Positions 43,171-53,001 of a stretch of DNA of 64,000 nucleotides are shown piece after piece (within the stretch, counting starts at the first letter, position 1; every line of letters begins with the position of its first letter). Source of the DNA: Dokdonia pacifica. GTDB lineage: Bacteria > Bacteroidota > Bacteroidia > Flavobacteriales > Flavobacteriaceae. A program made the translations under genes and the position numbers. The notes under the pieces are model-generated. The model saw nothing but the letters and a program-made list of their open reading frames with translations, did no database searches and was not told where the DNA came from. The DNA lies in assembly GCF_900188275.1 (NCBI RefSeq), contig NZ_FZNY01000004.1:1-64000 (forward strand). Direction: 5' to 3'.

Positions 43171-45723
43171 ATGAAGAGATTATTACTTACAACATTTGCA
43201 CTTGCAACTTTTGCAATACAAGCACAAGACGTTCCTTTTAATTGTGATTATAACGCTTACTTGTTTCAATACAATGATGTATATGCAATTGATCTCGCAT
43301 CGGGAAATTCATATGTAACAGCAGAAAATATTACGGAAGGAAATATTAATGCAGCTGGATACAATAGTGCCGATGGTTATATATGGGGTTCTTTATCATC
43401 TCCATCAAAAACATTGGTAAGAATAGGAAAAAACTTTACCACGACAACATATTATATACCAGAATTACCCAATGGTAATAGGTACATTGGAGATGTAAGC
43501 TTAGACGGTGTGTATTATCTCAAGTCTGGAGGTACTACCTATTACAAAATAGATGTACATCCAGAATCTGCTAATTATGGAGAGTATATGGCTACTGAGA
43601 ACTTATCACAAGGAATTAGTATTCACGATTGGGCTTTTAATGCTGCCGATGGAAACTTATATACTGTAGAAAAGAATACAAATATTTTATATCGTATAGA
43701 TCCTTCAAATGGAGTGGTACAATCATTAGGTGAAGTGCCTATCCTATCTGGCTTGAATTATACCTATGGAGCAGTATATTTTGATGTTTCAGGACGTTTT
43801 TATGTGTCTGCAAATCAAACAGGAACTATTTACGTGATTCAAAGTGTTCAAGATTTAGATGGAACCAATGCGATAGATTCAAATTTATTTGCTTTTGGAC
43901 CTTCAAGTGCCAGTAATGATGGTGCACGTTGTCCTACAGCTCCTGTGCCACAAGAAATATGCGATAATGGAATAGATGATGATGGTGATGGTCTTATTGA
44001 TTGTGAAGATCCTTCATGTTCTGGATATGGGAATTGTGAAGTAATTGAGCCTCCAACATCTAGTGCCAATAATGGTGGATTAGAAAGTAATAACAGGCTT
44101 TCTGATGTAATCAATAAACGTAATTATAACCGCACTAAAACAAATTATAGTTTTAATAGAACGCTAGCACCAAGAGTAGATAAAACTACTGCTTACGGAC
44201 AAAGAAATGCAGATGCCTCTATCGTATTAGAAGATTTTATCCCGTTGGAAACTATTCAAGAAGAATATGTAATAGAATCTACTCCAGAAGATTTAATCAA
44301 TATCACAAATGCAACCGAAGTATATGCCGTAGATTATATAAAAGAAGAAACTTCAATTGCTTCTATCCTAGCTTTAAAAACAGAAAATGGGGTATATGAG
44401 CACACAAAATATATCTGTGATCGTTTATTAGGAGGAGAGTTGATTTCTGTATCAACCATAGATATTAATGAACAAACATTTATAAAATCATTGATCAAAA
44501 ACCCTGATGGTACGGTAGAATTTGTATTAAGCCTTTCGGCGAAAGTAATATCAAATGAATCTGAATTTGCCGTAGAGAGTCATTGGAATCTCGATCAGTA
44601 TGAAGAAAATATAACGTATTACAATTTTCAAATATGGTCAAACTCTATAGATGATCTATATCTATTAGGAGAAGAAGTATTAAATCTGCTTAACGTAGAG
44701 AAGCCTATTACTGAATATAATAACTCAACACCACCTACGGTATTTGTGAGAAAAGGAGCTTATGTAAATGGGGCATTAGATTTAGAAATTATTAATACCA
44801 ATCAAACGGAAGAAATCACCTTTGATGCTGGAATCCGAACCACAGAAACTAATGAAGTTACGACTATGACAGATGTAATTGATCTACAAGGCGATTATAT
44901 TACAAATGTTACAATAGAGACTGGAAACTTATTTGATATTGGATTTAGAATCGGTGATGGGATCGCTACACCAGATGACTTATTTATGTCTGATGGACCA
45001 TGGGGAATAGATGATAGTCAAGAAGGAACAACAGTACAAGAGTATATCGTAAGCCCAAATACAGAAGTGTTTGAAACAGATCAGTTTCCGGTAGAAAGAA
45101 ATGTGCATCTAGAAGCAAGTACCAATACCTATGTTGCTGCTTATAGAGCTCTAACGCCTCGATTCCAAGCAGTAGATGTATCTGAATATAGCAGTTTTGC
45201 ATTAGAAGCAAGAGGGACAGGAAATTTAGAAATCACATTTGTAAGACAGAGTATAGATGCGTGGGAAGATCAATACAGACAAACCATAGCATTAACAGAT
45301 GATTTTCAAGAGTTTGTTGTACCCCTAGATAATGCATCTTTAAATGATGTAGTGACCATCGTATTTACAATGATTTCAGAAAGCGGTTCTTTAGAAACGA
45401 AAGAAATGGATCTTCAGCAACTTCGCTTTTCAAATGAATCTGTATTGGCAGTAGATGCCTTTGAAACAGAAAGTACAACCTTAAGGAATTATCCAAACCC
45501 TTTTACAAGTAGTACAACAATACAATTACCACTAATGGCGAGCAACATAAAAATAGAAGTATATGATATGTTGGGGAGAGTAGTAGATCAAAAGGATATA
45601 CAGCCCCATTCAAGTAACCAAGCTATCTCGTATAGTGCACCACAACTGGTTACGGGGATGTATGTCTATAGAATTACAGACGATCAACAACGAACCTATA
45701 CTGGACGATTTATGATTAAATAG
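43171..45723 (+). CDS. Large secreted protein with beta-propeller and T9SS type A sorting domain
   Basis: The 850-residue protein has a signal peptide (ending IQAQ), a propeller-like region of repeated strands (about 20-260; similar to DUF6923 sugar-binding propellers), a calcium-binding ICDNGIDDDGDGLIDCEDPSC-type turn at about 264-284, a beta-rich middle, and a C-terminal type A sorting domain (about 770-850: NYPNPFTSSTTI, VYDMLGRVV, LVTGMYVYRI). It should be exported by the T9SS and held on or shed from the surface. The DGDG turn resembles the linker of other flavobacterial surface proteins. Substrate unknown. Confidence 0.82.
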   Translation: MKRLLLTTFALATFAIQAQDVPFNCDYNAYLFQYNDVYAIDLASGNSYVTAENITEGNINAAGYNSADGYIWGSLSSPSKTLVRIGKNFTTTTYYIPELPNGNRYIGDVSLDGVYYLKSGGTTYYKIDVHPESANYGEYMATENLSQGISIHDWAFNAADGNLYTVEKNTNILYRIDPSNGVVQSLGEVPILSGLNYTYGAVYFDVSGRFYVSANQTGTIYVIQSVQDLDGTNAIDSNLFAFGPSSASNDGARCPTAPVPQEICDNGIDDDGDGLIDCEDPSCSGYGNCEVIEPPTSSANNGGLESNNRLSDVINKRNYNRTKTNYSFNRTLAPRVDKTTAYGQRNADASIVLEDFIPLETIQEEYVIESTPEDLINITNATEVYAVDYIKEETSIASILALKTENGVYEHTKYICDRLLGGELISVSTIDINEQTFIKSLIKNPDGTVEFVLSLSAKVISNESEFAVESHWNLDQYEENITYYNFQIWSNSIDDLYLLGEEVLNLLNVEKPITEYNNSTPPTVFVRKGAYVNGALDLEIINTNQTEEITFDAGIRTTETNEVTTMTDVIDLQGDYITNVTIETGNLFDIGFRIGDGIATPDDLFMSDGPWGIDDSQEGTTVQEYIVSPNTEVFETDQFPVERNVHLEASTNTYVAAYRALTPRFQAVDVSEYSSFALEARGTGNLEITFVRQSIDAWEDQYRQTIALTDDFQEFVVPLDNASLNDVVTIVFTMISESGSLETKEMDLQQLRFSNESVLAVDAFETESTTLRNYPNPFTSSTTIQLPLMASNIKIEVYDMLGRVVDQKDIQPHSSNQAISYSAPQLVTGMYVYRITDDQQRTYTGRFMIK

Positions 45724-45877
45724 TGAGTAAATTATGAAATGCGCTTAAAGTAGGGAAATTGCTTTTTTATCTTACATAAATTAAGAGGGAAATAAATAAG
45801 CAGACATGGCGCATTTTATAGTTTTATAATTAAAAATAGTGAATAGTAATTAGTTTTTAATTGATTTTATGGTGAGA

Positions 45878-45915
45878 AAAAGTCTCCTTGGGGTAGGGCC
45901 CGTGGGGGCTTTTTT
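45878..45915 (+). terminator. Terminator after the T9SS cargo gene
   Basis: AAAAGTCTCC and GGGGGCTTTT flank a GC-rich loop, with wobble pairs, and a T-run follows at 45910-45915. Confidence 0.65.
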
Positions 45916-45948
45916 GTATTTGAAAATAGAATGTGATACATATTATTA

Positions 45949-46407
45949 CTACATATTATGTTTAGCTTTCCATTCATTCATAAGTTGCGCCAATGCTTTA
46001 GCAGACATTCCATAAGTATCAGGTAAAGCCCCTTCGCTTCCAGAAAGTATTTTAGCAATCTGTTTTCCGCTTTTATATTTTGTGTGCTCTTCATTATAGT
46101 TTAATATGACCATTTTATTAGGTCCGATATAATCTGTGCTGAACTCTTTAACATCACTCCATTTAGTAAAATTGGACTTGAAAAGAGTTCGCATTTCAAA
46201 CCCCTCTTCGGTTAATTTTAAATATGAAGTGTTTGGGAATAATTGGATTGTAAATATGATAACACCTAGTCCAAAGAAAATGATAGCAATAACGCCTACA
46301 AAGAATTTTTCTTCAAGCATCAGAAATCCTCCTAATACAAATAAAATACTAACGACTATAAGTATTATGCTTTTTGTTTTTTTCGGTCTTAATGTTTTGG
46401 ATTCCAT
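45949..46407 (-). CDS. STM3941-like membrane protein
   Basis: The 152-residue protein has two membrane helices near the N-terminus (about 13-52), then a PH-like beta domain (SYLKLTEEGFEMRTLFKSNFTKWSDVKEF) and the typical end ALPDTYGMSAKALAQLMNEWK. This matches the STM3941 family of unknown function. The next gene upstream on this strand is 58 bases away. Confidence 0.75.
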   Translation of the reverse strand: MESKTLRPKKTKSIILIVVSILFVLGGFLMLEEKFFVGVIAIIFFGLGVIIFTIQLFPNTSYLKLTEEGFEMRTLFKSNFTKWSDVKEFSTDYIGPNKMVILNYNEEHTKYKSGKQIAKILSGSEGALPDTYGMSAKALAQLMNEWKAKHNM

Positions 46408-46465
46408 AAGAGTATATGATTTATATATATGAAATAAGTATCATGATAAAACATTTAATGACGGT

Positions 46466-47005
46466 TTATTCTAATCCTCTAAATATTCCATCAGTATCTG
46501 CTTCGTTTAAGAATTCTTCGAAATCCATATTTGAATTAGAAAGGTTGTTCTCGACGTTCCACATTTGAGAAGGGATTGCTCTAAAACTTTCTCCTGGATG
46601 ATCATACAAGTCAATGCATAAAATTGGATGTTCATTGTGGTTTACGGTAGTACTATCAATCATAAAAATATATAGGTGAGTATAACTTTTATTTCTATGT
46701 AATAACCGCTCCTTTTTCAACCCTTCATATTTCGTATCACTTAAAAACTCAACATTCGGTTTGAAACCAAGTTCCTTAACAGATTGAGTGATTAAACCAC
46801 AAATTTTGTCCCATTGCTTGTCATTAGAAAAATCAGTTCTTAGAACAAGCACTTCTTTTGTGTCCGGCAGATGTATGATAGTATCATTGGGTTTGGTCAT
46901 TTCATTTTTAGAGGCCGTTTTGTTAGATTGATTATTCGCATCATTATGTGAATTGCAAGAATAAAAGCAAACAGTGACTATTAAAAATAGAATAACTCTC
47001 TTCAT
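46466..47005 (-). CDS. Lipoprotein of unknown function
   Basis: The 179-residue protein has a lipobox FYSC (Cys near 16) and an Asn/Lys-rich tether, then a compact mixed domain (VLVLRTDFSNDKQWDKICGLI, THLYIFMIDSTTVNHNEHPILCIDLYDHPGESFRAIP). No family recognised. The domain looks like a small alpha/beta fold with conserved-type DHPGESFR. Confidence 0.6.
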   Translation of the reverse strand: MKRVILFLIVTVCFYSCNSHNDANNQSNKTASKNEMTKPNDTIIHLPDTKEVLVLRTDFSNDKQWDKICGLITQSVKELGFKPNVEFLSDTKYEGLKKERLLHRNKSYTHLYIFMIDSTTVNHNEHPILCIDLYDHPGESFRAIPSQMWNVENNLSNSNMDFEEFLNEADTDGIFRGLE

Positions 47006-47132
47006 TATAACTACTATTATATTTTTGTGTAAGACAAACTACGTTATTAAAGCGTCTAATTTAATAAATGCATACTCAGTATAAAACTTTAAAAAGCAGT
47101 AAGAAGTTGATAGTTATAGTTTTGAGCATATT

Positions 47133-47897
47133 TTAATCCAGACCCCACCATAATATACTTGTTAAAGCAAAAACAACAAGCACAAAGAGTAGTCCGTTGG
47201 TTCTTTTAATTTTAAAAATTTCTAAGACTTTAATCCGATTTAAAAAGTATACGATTCCAAATAAAACTACAAAACGTAAAATGATACTTAAGATAGTAGG
47301 TCTTGGAATTAAAGTGTCTAGTATTGTAGAAAGTCCGCCAGTACTCTCCATAGAATATTTATATGAAATTATTCCAGAATAAATAGTTGAAAATGCTAAG
47401 TATGTTTGGAGTCCAACGATTAAATACCATCCATATTTTTTACTTTTCCATAATCCATATATACCTATAGGAAACAGTATATAGGGAAATAAATATTCTA
47501 TATAGCTTAGATCCCAATTTGCAATGTCTTCAAAGAAGGCTATGATCATCCTAATATCATTAAATAAATAGTATATGTAGGAGATACTCAAAAAAATACA
47601 AAGGGAAAGTATGGTTTTTGGAAGCGTATCTTTTTCTGTGGGAATTAGGAATTTACCATAACTGATTGCTTTATTTTTGAGTTCAGTTTTTTCTTTTTCT
47701 TTTTCTAATTTTAGTTGATTAGCTTTTTGAATCTTTTGTTCGAATTGAGCAATTTTTTCTGAACTAATAGCTCTCGCATTAAATTCATTTTTGGCAGCAA
47801 CTAATGCTTCCGGTTTGTAACTGCCTTCTTTATAATAAATAATCTCGTAAAGCTCAAAATCTGATCTTTCAGACATTACAGTGTCAAATTCACTCAT
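47133..47897 (-). CDS. Membrane protein of unknown function with Lys/Glu-rich coil
   Basis: The 254-residue protein begins with a soluble helical part (about 1-75, including the charged run KANQLKLEKEKEKTELKNKA, a likely coiled coil), then five or so membrane helices. It is 8 bases after the preceding gene on this strand, so the two form an operon and probably act together. No family recognised. Confidence 0.6.
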   Translation of the reverse strand: MSEFDTVMSERSDFELYEIIYYKEGSYKPEALVAAKNEFNARAISSEKIAQFEQKIQKANQLKLEKEKEKTELKNKAISYGKFLIPTEKDTLPKTILSLCIFLSISYIYYLFNDIRMIIAFFEDIANWDLSYIEYLFPYILFPIGIYGLWKSKKYGWYLIVGLQTYLAFSTIYSGIISYKYSMESTGGLSTILDTLIPRPTILSIILRFVVLFGIVYFLNRIKVLEIFKIKRTNGLLFVLVVFALTSILWWGLD

Positions 47898-47905
47898 TTG
47901 TTGGC

Positions 47906-48778
47906 TTATAATTTTCTATTTGCTTCATAAATAATTCCAGCTGCTTCATATGATTTACCTCTTAAATCCTTCCATATAGGACTTGTAGTTTCTTTGAGTG
48001 AAAATAGATTTGGCGCGGCACCAGAAATTAATGCAATAGCGGTTTGAGTTTCACCAAAAGCGGCAGTAATAATAGAGCCTAAAGCTAGTAGAGAAGTTAC
48101 TACAGCTTTACTTTTTTTGAATTTCCCATTGTTTATTTCCTCTTCATATCTATGAAGCATTTTTTCAAATTCTTCTTTTGCTAAATTTATATTCTTGATC
48201 GATTTTTCCCCAAGAACTTCGGGCATTTTTTTTAATTGCCATTCTTTAAACGCTTCCTTTGCAGAGATAAAACTTTTGCTATTTCTTAAAGCAATTATTT
48301 CTTCAAGAGGAGCATTTTTGTCTGGAATACTTATTAATTGACTTAATTCTATAATTACACCTTCTTCAGTTACGTGATTTAGTTTAGAATAAGTTGTTAG
48401 AAATTCTTCTTTAGCTCCATAAACTGGTAAAGATGTTATTTCATTTACTCCCTGAGGTTTCAAGTCTTCTGTTTTTTCTTGAAGCATTAACCTTGAATCA
48501 TAGAAACTATCTGTGCTTTTTACAGAGAGTGCTTCTCTTAAAACATCTTTTTGCCAATCTTGAAATTCATCTGAATTCCAGTTGTAAATTATTGCTGCAT
48601 CATTTTTTTCTAAATATGAAGCATCAGCATATAATTGTTCAAGCTCTTCAAGTGTTTGATTTCCGATGGGTTTATTGGGAATTGGAATGACAATCCTATC
48701 AAAAGTAATTAATGACTTCCTGAAAATTGCATCTCTGTGATCATATATTGAAAATGTTCCCCATAATTCATTTGCCAT
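47906..48778 (-). CDS. Protein of unknown function with C-terminal hydrophobic segment
   Basis: I start at the Met of MANELWG (48778) and not at 48826, as the 16 extra residues are Asn/Lys-rich and lack conserved look. The product (290 residues) is mostly helical and acidic; a hydrophobic stretch SKAVVTSLLALGSIITAAFG and AIALISGAAPNLFSL lie near the end, possibly membrane-inserting. No family recognised. It is paired with the coiled-coil membrane gene; such pairs are seen in defence and toxin systems, but nothing here proves that. Confidence 0.55.
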   Translation of the reverse strand: MANELWGTFSIYDHRDAIFRKSLITFDRIVIPIPNKPIGNQTLEELEQLYADASYLEKNDAAIIYNWNSDEFQDWQKDVLREALSVKSTDSFYDSRLMLQEKTEDLKPQGVNEITSLPVYGAKEEFLTTYSKLNHVTEEGVIIELSQLISIPDKNAPLEEIIALRNSKSFISAKEAFKEWQLKKMPEVLGEKSIKNINLAKEEFEKMLHRYEEEINNGKFKKSKAVVTSLLALGSIITAAFGETQTAIALISGAAPNLFSLKETTSPIWKDLRGKSYEAAGIIYEANRKL

Positions 48779-48880
48779 AATATATGTTTTTAGATTATTC
48801 TTATTTTGCTCATCATTAATGAACATTTAAAGTTACTTCTTATATTTTTAAGGACCTCAATGGATGTATATACAAAACTA

Positions 48881-48918
48881 AAAGAGGCTCCTATTCACAA
48901 GCGAATAGGAGCCTCTTT
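48881..48918. terminator. Strong terminator hairpin after the TPR/barrel gene
   Basis: AAAGAGGCTCCTATTC (48881-48896) and GAATAGGAGCCTCTTT (48903-48918) form a perfect 16-bp stem with a 6-base loop. The A- and T-ends make it active in both directions; it serves the minus-strand gene ending at 48944. Confidence 0.9.
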
Positions 48919-48943
48919 CTTTAAAACTATAAAGTAAAATATG

Positions 48944-50977
48944 CTACTTCTCTATTTTAAATAGAGGTTTCTTTGTAAGCTGCCATCTTAATTTTACACC
49001 TATTTCAGTAAATTCAAACCCTGCAGCAGTTTCTGAGGCGATAGTACTGTATTTTCCGTAACCACCTACTTGAAAACGTCCAGTGAGATCATAGGTCAAT
49101 TTCGCTTCAGCTCTAAAAAGACTGGTGGCGCTATTGTTTTCTATAAACTGATACCCGCCTGCAACATTGGCACTATACGTCCAGTTGTTCTTTTTTCCCT
49201 GAAGGTCTAAAAATGCTTCTAACGCCTGGTATTTTGAAGGACTAAAATATAAAGTAGGCACTTGGTTTTTAAAACTTAAGAATTGGTAATTAATACCTCC
49301 TTTAAGTACAGGGCGTTTTGTGAATGTATAATACAGCGAAGTAAATAATAAATTACGAGTATTTCCATCGGTTTGCGAAGTGTAGGTATATCCTGTGTAC
49401 CAGCCTAAATTAAAGTTGGTTCCCATATTGTAATTCAGCGTATAGTTATTCATAAAGATTTTCTCATCAATAAGAGAGGCATTAAAGTTTTGTAACTCTC
49501 TGCTGTATCCCACTTTTAGATACTGTAAGGGTAATGGTCTTGACGTTATAAACAAGGAACCATTTACATCAGTATACTCATTAGAAGGAGCATTGGCTTT
49601 TACAAAACCTAAAGTGCTTTCTACCCAAGTATTATTGAGTAAACGATAATGTGCACCCAGACCCAGTGTCGTATTGTATGCCATTTGCTGGCTTACCGTA
49701 TTTTCTGTAGTTCTATATCCATATTGAGCAAACGTTTTAAATCGCTCAGAAAAAGGAATAGTTACACGCGCCATTATAGCATACGCTTCATTATTTCCAT
49801 TATCTACCGTATATGATGTATTTGTATGTACTACTGGAGAAAGGGTATTTTCAATAGTTTTGATTAATCCTTTTGCATCTTTTTGATTTGGATAAAATTG
49901 TAATGTCTTTTGTGCATACCTGTAAGCTTTGGTAAGATTTCCTTGTGCTCTATACGCATTTGCAATACCAAGATTTCCATCAAAAGATGTCGAATCTTTA
50001 GCAAGCATCTTTTCATAGGTAGCAATGCTCTTTTTAAAGTTTCCAGTATACATTCCATAAGTAGCCAGTAAGCTAGCTGTTTTTGTGTTTTCTGGAAATG
50101 CTTCTGATAATTGTGTGATAGCTATTCTTGCTTCTGCATATTTGCCATTCCATAATAAGGCTTGTATATATCGCTCTTTAGCGATTACTATTTTTGTACT
50201 ATCTGTAGTTTTAACCGCTATCGTAACTGCATTTTTTGCTAAGGATAACGCTTCTTTTTCTTTATGATTAGTATGAGCAACAAGTGAACGCCCAGTATAA
50301 GATGCCACCGAGTCTGTCATGGCTGTATATACCGTAGTTGCTTTCTCATATTCTTTTTGAAAAAGATAGATATTTGCTAACAAGCTTTGAGAATCTTTAT
50401 CTGTTGGAAAATCTACCATGTTTTCATTTAAAAGATTGATAGCTACACCAAAAGCCTCTTCTTGCATATGTGCAGAAGCTTTTCCTAAGCGGATATACTT
50501 ACGAGAATTCGTAGCATTAGCATTGCCAGGTTGTACCTCTAAAGCTTTGTTTACATAGATCAATGCTTTGTCATAGGTTTTTAAATTTGAAAGCGTATTG
50601 GCATATCCTAATAAGGCAGAAAAGCTTTCAGGTTGTTCTGTAAGTAATACTTTATAAAATGTAGCAGCTTCTTGATAGTCATTATTCCAAAGTAAGGCTT
50701 CTGCATAATTTAAAGCTACTTCAAAATCTGTAGGGTAGTCTGATTTTAACGAAGTAAACCATGCTTTTGCTTCTTGTGTTTTGTCGTGTAATCCTATAGC
50801 ACGTCCATAACATAAACGCGCTGTCTTGTTAGAAGGGTATTCCTGTAATACTGCTTCAAAAAAATGTTCGGCTTTTTGATATTGACCCGTTTCTAAATAG
50901 GTGAAACCTGTTTCCATCTCTTGTGAGTGACCGTATATTCCTATACATAATAACACTATTGTAAGTACTAATTTCAT
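48944..50977 (-). CDS. TPR protein with YaiO-type outer membrane beta-barrel
   Basis: The frame opens at 51025, but MKLVLTIVLLCIGIYGHSQ at 50977 is a clean signal peptide, so I start there (677 residues). About ten TPR units follow (YLETGQYQKAEHFFEAVLQEYP, YEKATTVYTAMTD, and others, about 25-385), then a 16-strand-like barrel (about 400-677) ending in KLRWQLTKKPLFKIEK. The barrel resembles YaiO. TPR plus barrel proteins serve polysaccharide export in other systems, and a flippase gene lies divergent nearby. Confidence 0.75.
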   Translation of the reverse strand: MKLVLTIVLLCIGIYGHSQEMETGFTYLETGQYQKAEHFFEAVLQEYPSNKTARLCYGRAIGLHDKTQEAKAWFTSLKSDYPTDFEVALNYAEALLWNNDYQEAATFYKVLLTEQPESFSALLGYANTLSNLKTYDKALIYVNKALEVQPGNANATNSRKYIRLGKASAHMQEEAFGVAINLLNENMVDFPTDKDSQSLLANIYLFQKEYEKATTVYTAMTDSVASYTGRSLVAHTNHKEKEALSLAKNAVTIAVKTTDSTKIVIAKERYIQALLWNGKYAEARIAITQLSEAFPENTKTASLLATYGMYTGNFKKSIATYEKMLAKDSTSFDGNLGIANAYRAQGNLTKAYRYAQKTLQFYPNQKDAKGLIKTIENTLSPVVHTNTSYTVDNGNNEAYAIMARVTIPFSERFKTFAQYGYRTTENTVSQQMAYNTTLGLGAHYRLLNNTWVESTLGFVKANAPSNEYTDVNGSLFITSRPLPLQYLKVGYSRELQNFNASLIDEKIFMNNYTLNYNMGTNFNLGWYTGYTYTSQTDGNTRNLLFTSLYYTFTKRPVLKGGINYQFLSFKNQVPTLYFSPSKYQALEAFLDLQGKKNNWTYSANVAGGYQFIENNSATSLFRAEAKLTYDLTGRFQVGGYGKYSTIASETAAGFEFTEIGVKLRWQLTKKPLFKIEK

Positions 50978-51328
50978 GGTGATTGTTTTACAATAGCAAG
51001 GTACGTTTGAGTTACTCTGATACAATCTACAGATACGTACGTTTCGTCGAAGGTAAATGGTATTTGGCGGTCAGACGCTAGCTATAAACGTCAATTGGTC
51101 AGCTACTTGTTGTTTATGTTGACCTCTAAAGTATACTTTGTAAGACATTGTTTCCTATAGTATTGTATATGTTGTGTATACGCTTTCGCGAAAGCGTACC
51201 CAGTATCCTAATTCTATCTAAAAAGTAAGATTCTTACCATTGAACTACAGAGAATGACCACTCGCCGAAAAACAGCTCGGCAGTTGACGTTGATATTCCA
51301 TATTTGTATCAACATTAACACACAGACT
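50978..51328. other. Intergenic region between divergent genes
   Basis: It holds palindrome copy 11, a GCCGA/TCGGC inverted repeat (51263-51278), and a -7-like CATATTTG (51299-51306) about 22 bases before the 44-codon gene. On the minus strand at 51225-51252 the sequence recalls the 5' half of a tRNA, without a 3' half. Confidence 0.5.
51179..51198. repeat. Palindromic repeat, copy 11 (intergenic)
   Basis: Exact 20-bp core TACGCTTTCGCGAAAGCGTA, symmetric to 51177-51200 with small mismatch. Confidence 0.9.
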
Positions 51329-51463
51329 ATGGAATTTACAGTAATAAAAAATCAAACGTGTCTTAAAGTAGTACACAAGAATAGCAGTCAAAATAACCAA
51401 CTTGATACATTACAAGTGGTATATAAACGTCAAGAAAAACCAGTGTATTACTTATATCAATAA
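51329..51463 (+). CDS. Small protein (44 aa) of unknown function
   Basis: I start at the ATG of MEFTVIKNQ (51329), since a -7-like box at 51299-51306 lies inside any longer version from 51254. The product is a short strand-rich protein with basic and aromatic residues (KVVHKNSSQNNQ, YKRQEKPVYYLYQ). It precedes the STAS-like gene by 26 bases and may be cotranscribed. Confidence 0.45.
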   Translation: MEFTVIKNQTCLKVVHKNSSQNNQLDTLQVVYKRQEKPVYYLYQ

Positions 51464-51489
51464 ATAAGTAACCCCAAAATAACATCACC

Positions 51490-51726
51490 ATGAAACTCAC
51501 TATTAAAGAAAAAAATACCGTGCATTATTTAAAAGGTATTTGTGAAGAAAGTCAATTAAAAAAGCTCAAGTGTTATATCCTTGAAAAGCTTCAAGAAGGC
51601 AGTATTGTAATGATCAATTTAGATGAACTAGAAGATACAGATCATAAGGTTGTTTATATGATACAGCGTCTTAAAAAAGTATTGACTAATAGAAGACAAT
51701 TACAGTATAGCAAACTTGCTTCTTAA
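51490..51726 (+). CDS. Small STAS-like protein
   Basis: The 78-residue protein has the strand-helix-strand-helix pattern of STAS domains: HYLKG, a helix LKKLKCYILEKL, SIVMINLDELEDTDHKVVYMIQRL, where family members read a strand, D, and DSSGL; here DTDHK replaces the phosphorylated Ser site. It could be an unphosphorylatable adaptor. The family likeness is by eye only. It is 29 bases before the flippase gene. Confidence 0.5.
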   Translation: MKLTIKEKNTVHYLKGICEESQLKKLKCYILEKLQEGSIVMINLDELEDTDHKVVYMIQRLKKVLTNRRQLQYSKLAS

Positions 51727-51755
51727 AACACAAACGCACCACTAAAATCAACCTT

Positions 51756-52997
51756 ATGTTAGCCCTTACCAAACAACTTAAACGCCGAATTACACCAGAG
51801 CAATTCTTTATGATCAGTGTGTTTCTAGTAAACGGCGGGAATTATCTATATAATCTAGTATTAGGGCGTGTGTTAGGCCCTAAAGCATTTTCTGATGCAG
51901 TCATACTGATTACACTATTATTAGTGTTGTCTTTTATTGCGATGACTTTTCAACTTGCAGTAGCAAAGTTTACTGTCATTTTTGAGTCGGCAACCCTTTC
52001 TCGTTTTATAAAAATGTGTTATACCTATGCTGTTTCTTTTGCATTAGTACTAGGTGCTGGTGTTGTATGGTTTGCAAAAGATTTGCATGCTATTTTCCGA
52101 ACAGAATCGCATAGTATGTTTGTGATCTTTGGTATTGCAATTCCTATTTATTTTATCATGAGTGTGCGTAGAGGAGAGCTTCAAGGAAGTAAAGATTTTA
52201 TCAATCTTTCTATTACGTATCAGTTAGAAATGTTTACACGATTAGCCCTTACCTTTTTGTTAATTAGTATGTTTCAGATAAGTTCATCTATAGCAGTAGC
52301 GATAGGGATTGGGGTGTCATTTCTTGCAGGTGTTTTTCCGCTTAAAAAGAAACAAGGTAACGTGTATCCTACAATTCAACTGTCTGCCAAAGACAAGAAA
52401 TCTATTCTCAACTTTTTTATACTTACTGGCTGTTATGAGCTTACTCAGATTATCTGTAATAATAGCGACATCTTATTAGTGAAGCATTATTTTCCTGCTC
52501 AAGAAGCGGGATTATACGCCTCATTAGCATTAATAGGTCGTGTGGTATATTTTGTAACATGGATGTTTGTGATGTTACTATTACCCACCGTCGTAGATAA
52601 AAAGAAAAAAGGAGAAAATACAAAACCTGTACTTCTCAAATATACGGGATATATTATCGTATTAGCATGTGCTATTGTTGGGTGTACATTTTTATTTCCT
52701 GTATTTTCAGTTCAAGTATTATTTGGAGATGCATACATATCTATAGCTCCTTTATTAGGGTGGTATGCACTTGCCACTTCCTTTTTTGCGGTGTCTAATA
52801 TTTTTGCATATTATTTTTTATCATTAGATCATTATATCCCTGTTCTTATTGCAGCACTTATGGGAGGTTTACAAATTGTGCTAATTGTGTTTTTTCATCA
52901 TGATCTATTTCAAGTAGTGCTTATGCAAGTACTAGCTATGGGGTTATTACTTGTATTACAAGTAAGTTACTTTTTGCTAAAAAAGAATGGATTGTAA
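51756..52997 (+). CDS. Oligosaccharide flippase-like membrane protein (MOP superfamily)
   Basis: The 413-residue protein has about 12 membrane helices and the MOP pattern: FLVNGGNYLYNLVLGRVLGPKAFSDAV at the start, ELTQIICNNSDILLVKHYFPAQEAGLYASLALIGRVVYFV in the middle, and VLFGDAYISIAPLLGWYALA later. Such proteins flip lipid-linked glycans. No glycosyltransferase is in the same direction next to it. The two small genes before it probably belong to its operon. Confidence 0.8.
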   Translation: MLALTKQLKRRITPEQFFMISVFLVNGGNYLYNLVLGRVLGPKAFSDAVILITLLLVLSFIAMTFQLAVAKFTVIFESATLSRFIKMCYTYAVSFALVLGAGVVWFAKDLHAIFRTESHSMFVIFGIAIPIYFIMSVRRGELQGSKDFINLSITYQLEMFTRLALTFLLISMFQISSSIAVAIGIGVSFLAGVFPLKKKQGNVYPTIQLSAKDKKSILNFFILTGCYELTQIICNNSDILLVKHYFPAQEAGLYASLALIGRVVYFVTWMFVMLLLPTVVDKKKKGENTKPVLLKYTGYIIVLACAIVGCTFLFPVFSVQVLFGDAYISIAPLLGWYALATSFFAVSNIFAYYFLSLDHYIPVLIAALMGGLQIVLIVFFHHDLFQVVLMQVLAMGLLLVLQVSYFLLKKNGL

Positions 52998-53001
52998 TAG
53001 A

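Noticed and set aside
51225-51252. tRNA-like 5' half on the minus strand (TCTGTAGTTCAATGGT)
   Set aside because: It has a D-arm-like stretch, but no anticodon stem, T-arm or CCA-side acceptor follows; the palindromic repeat comes instead. Probably chance or a remnant.
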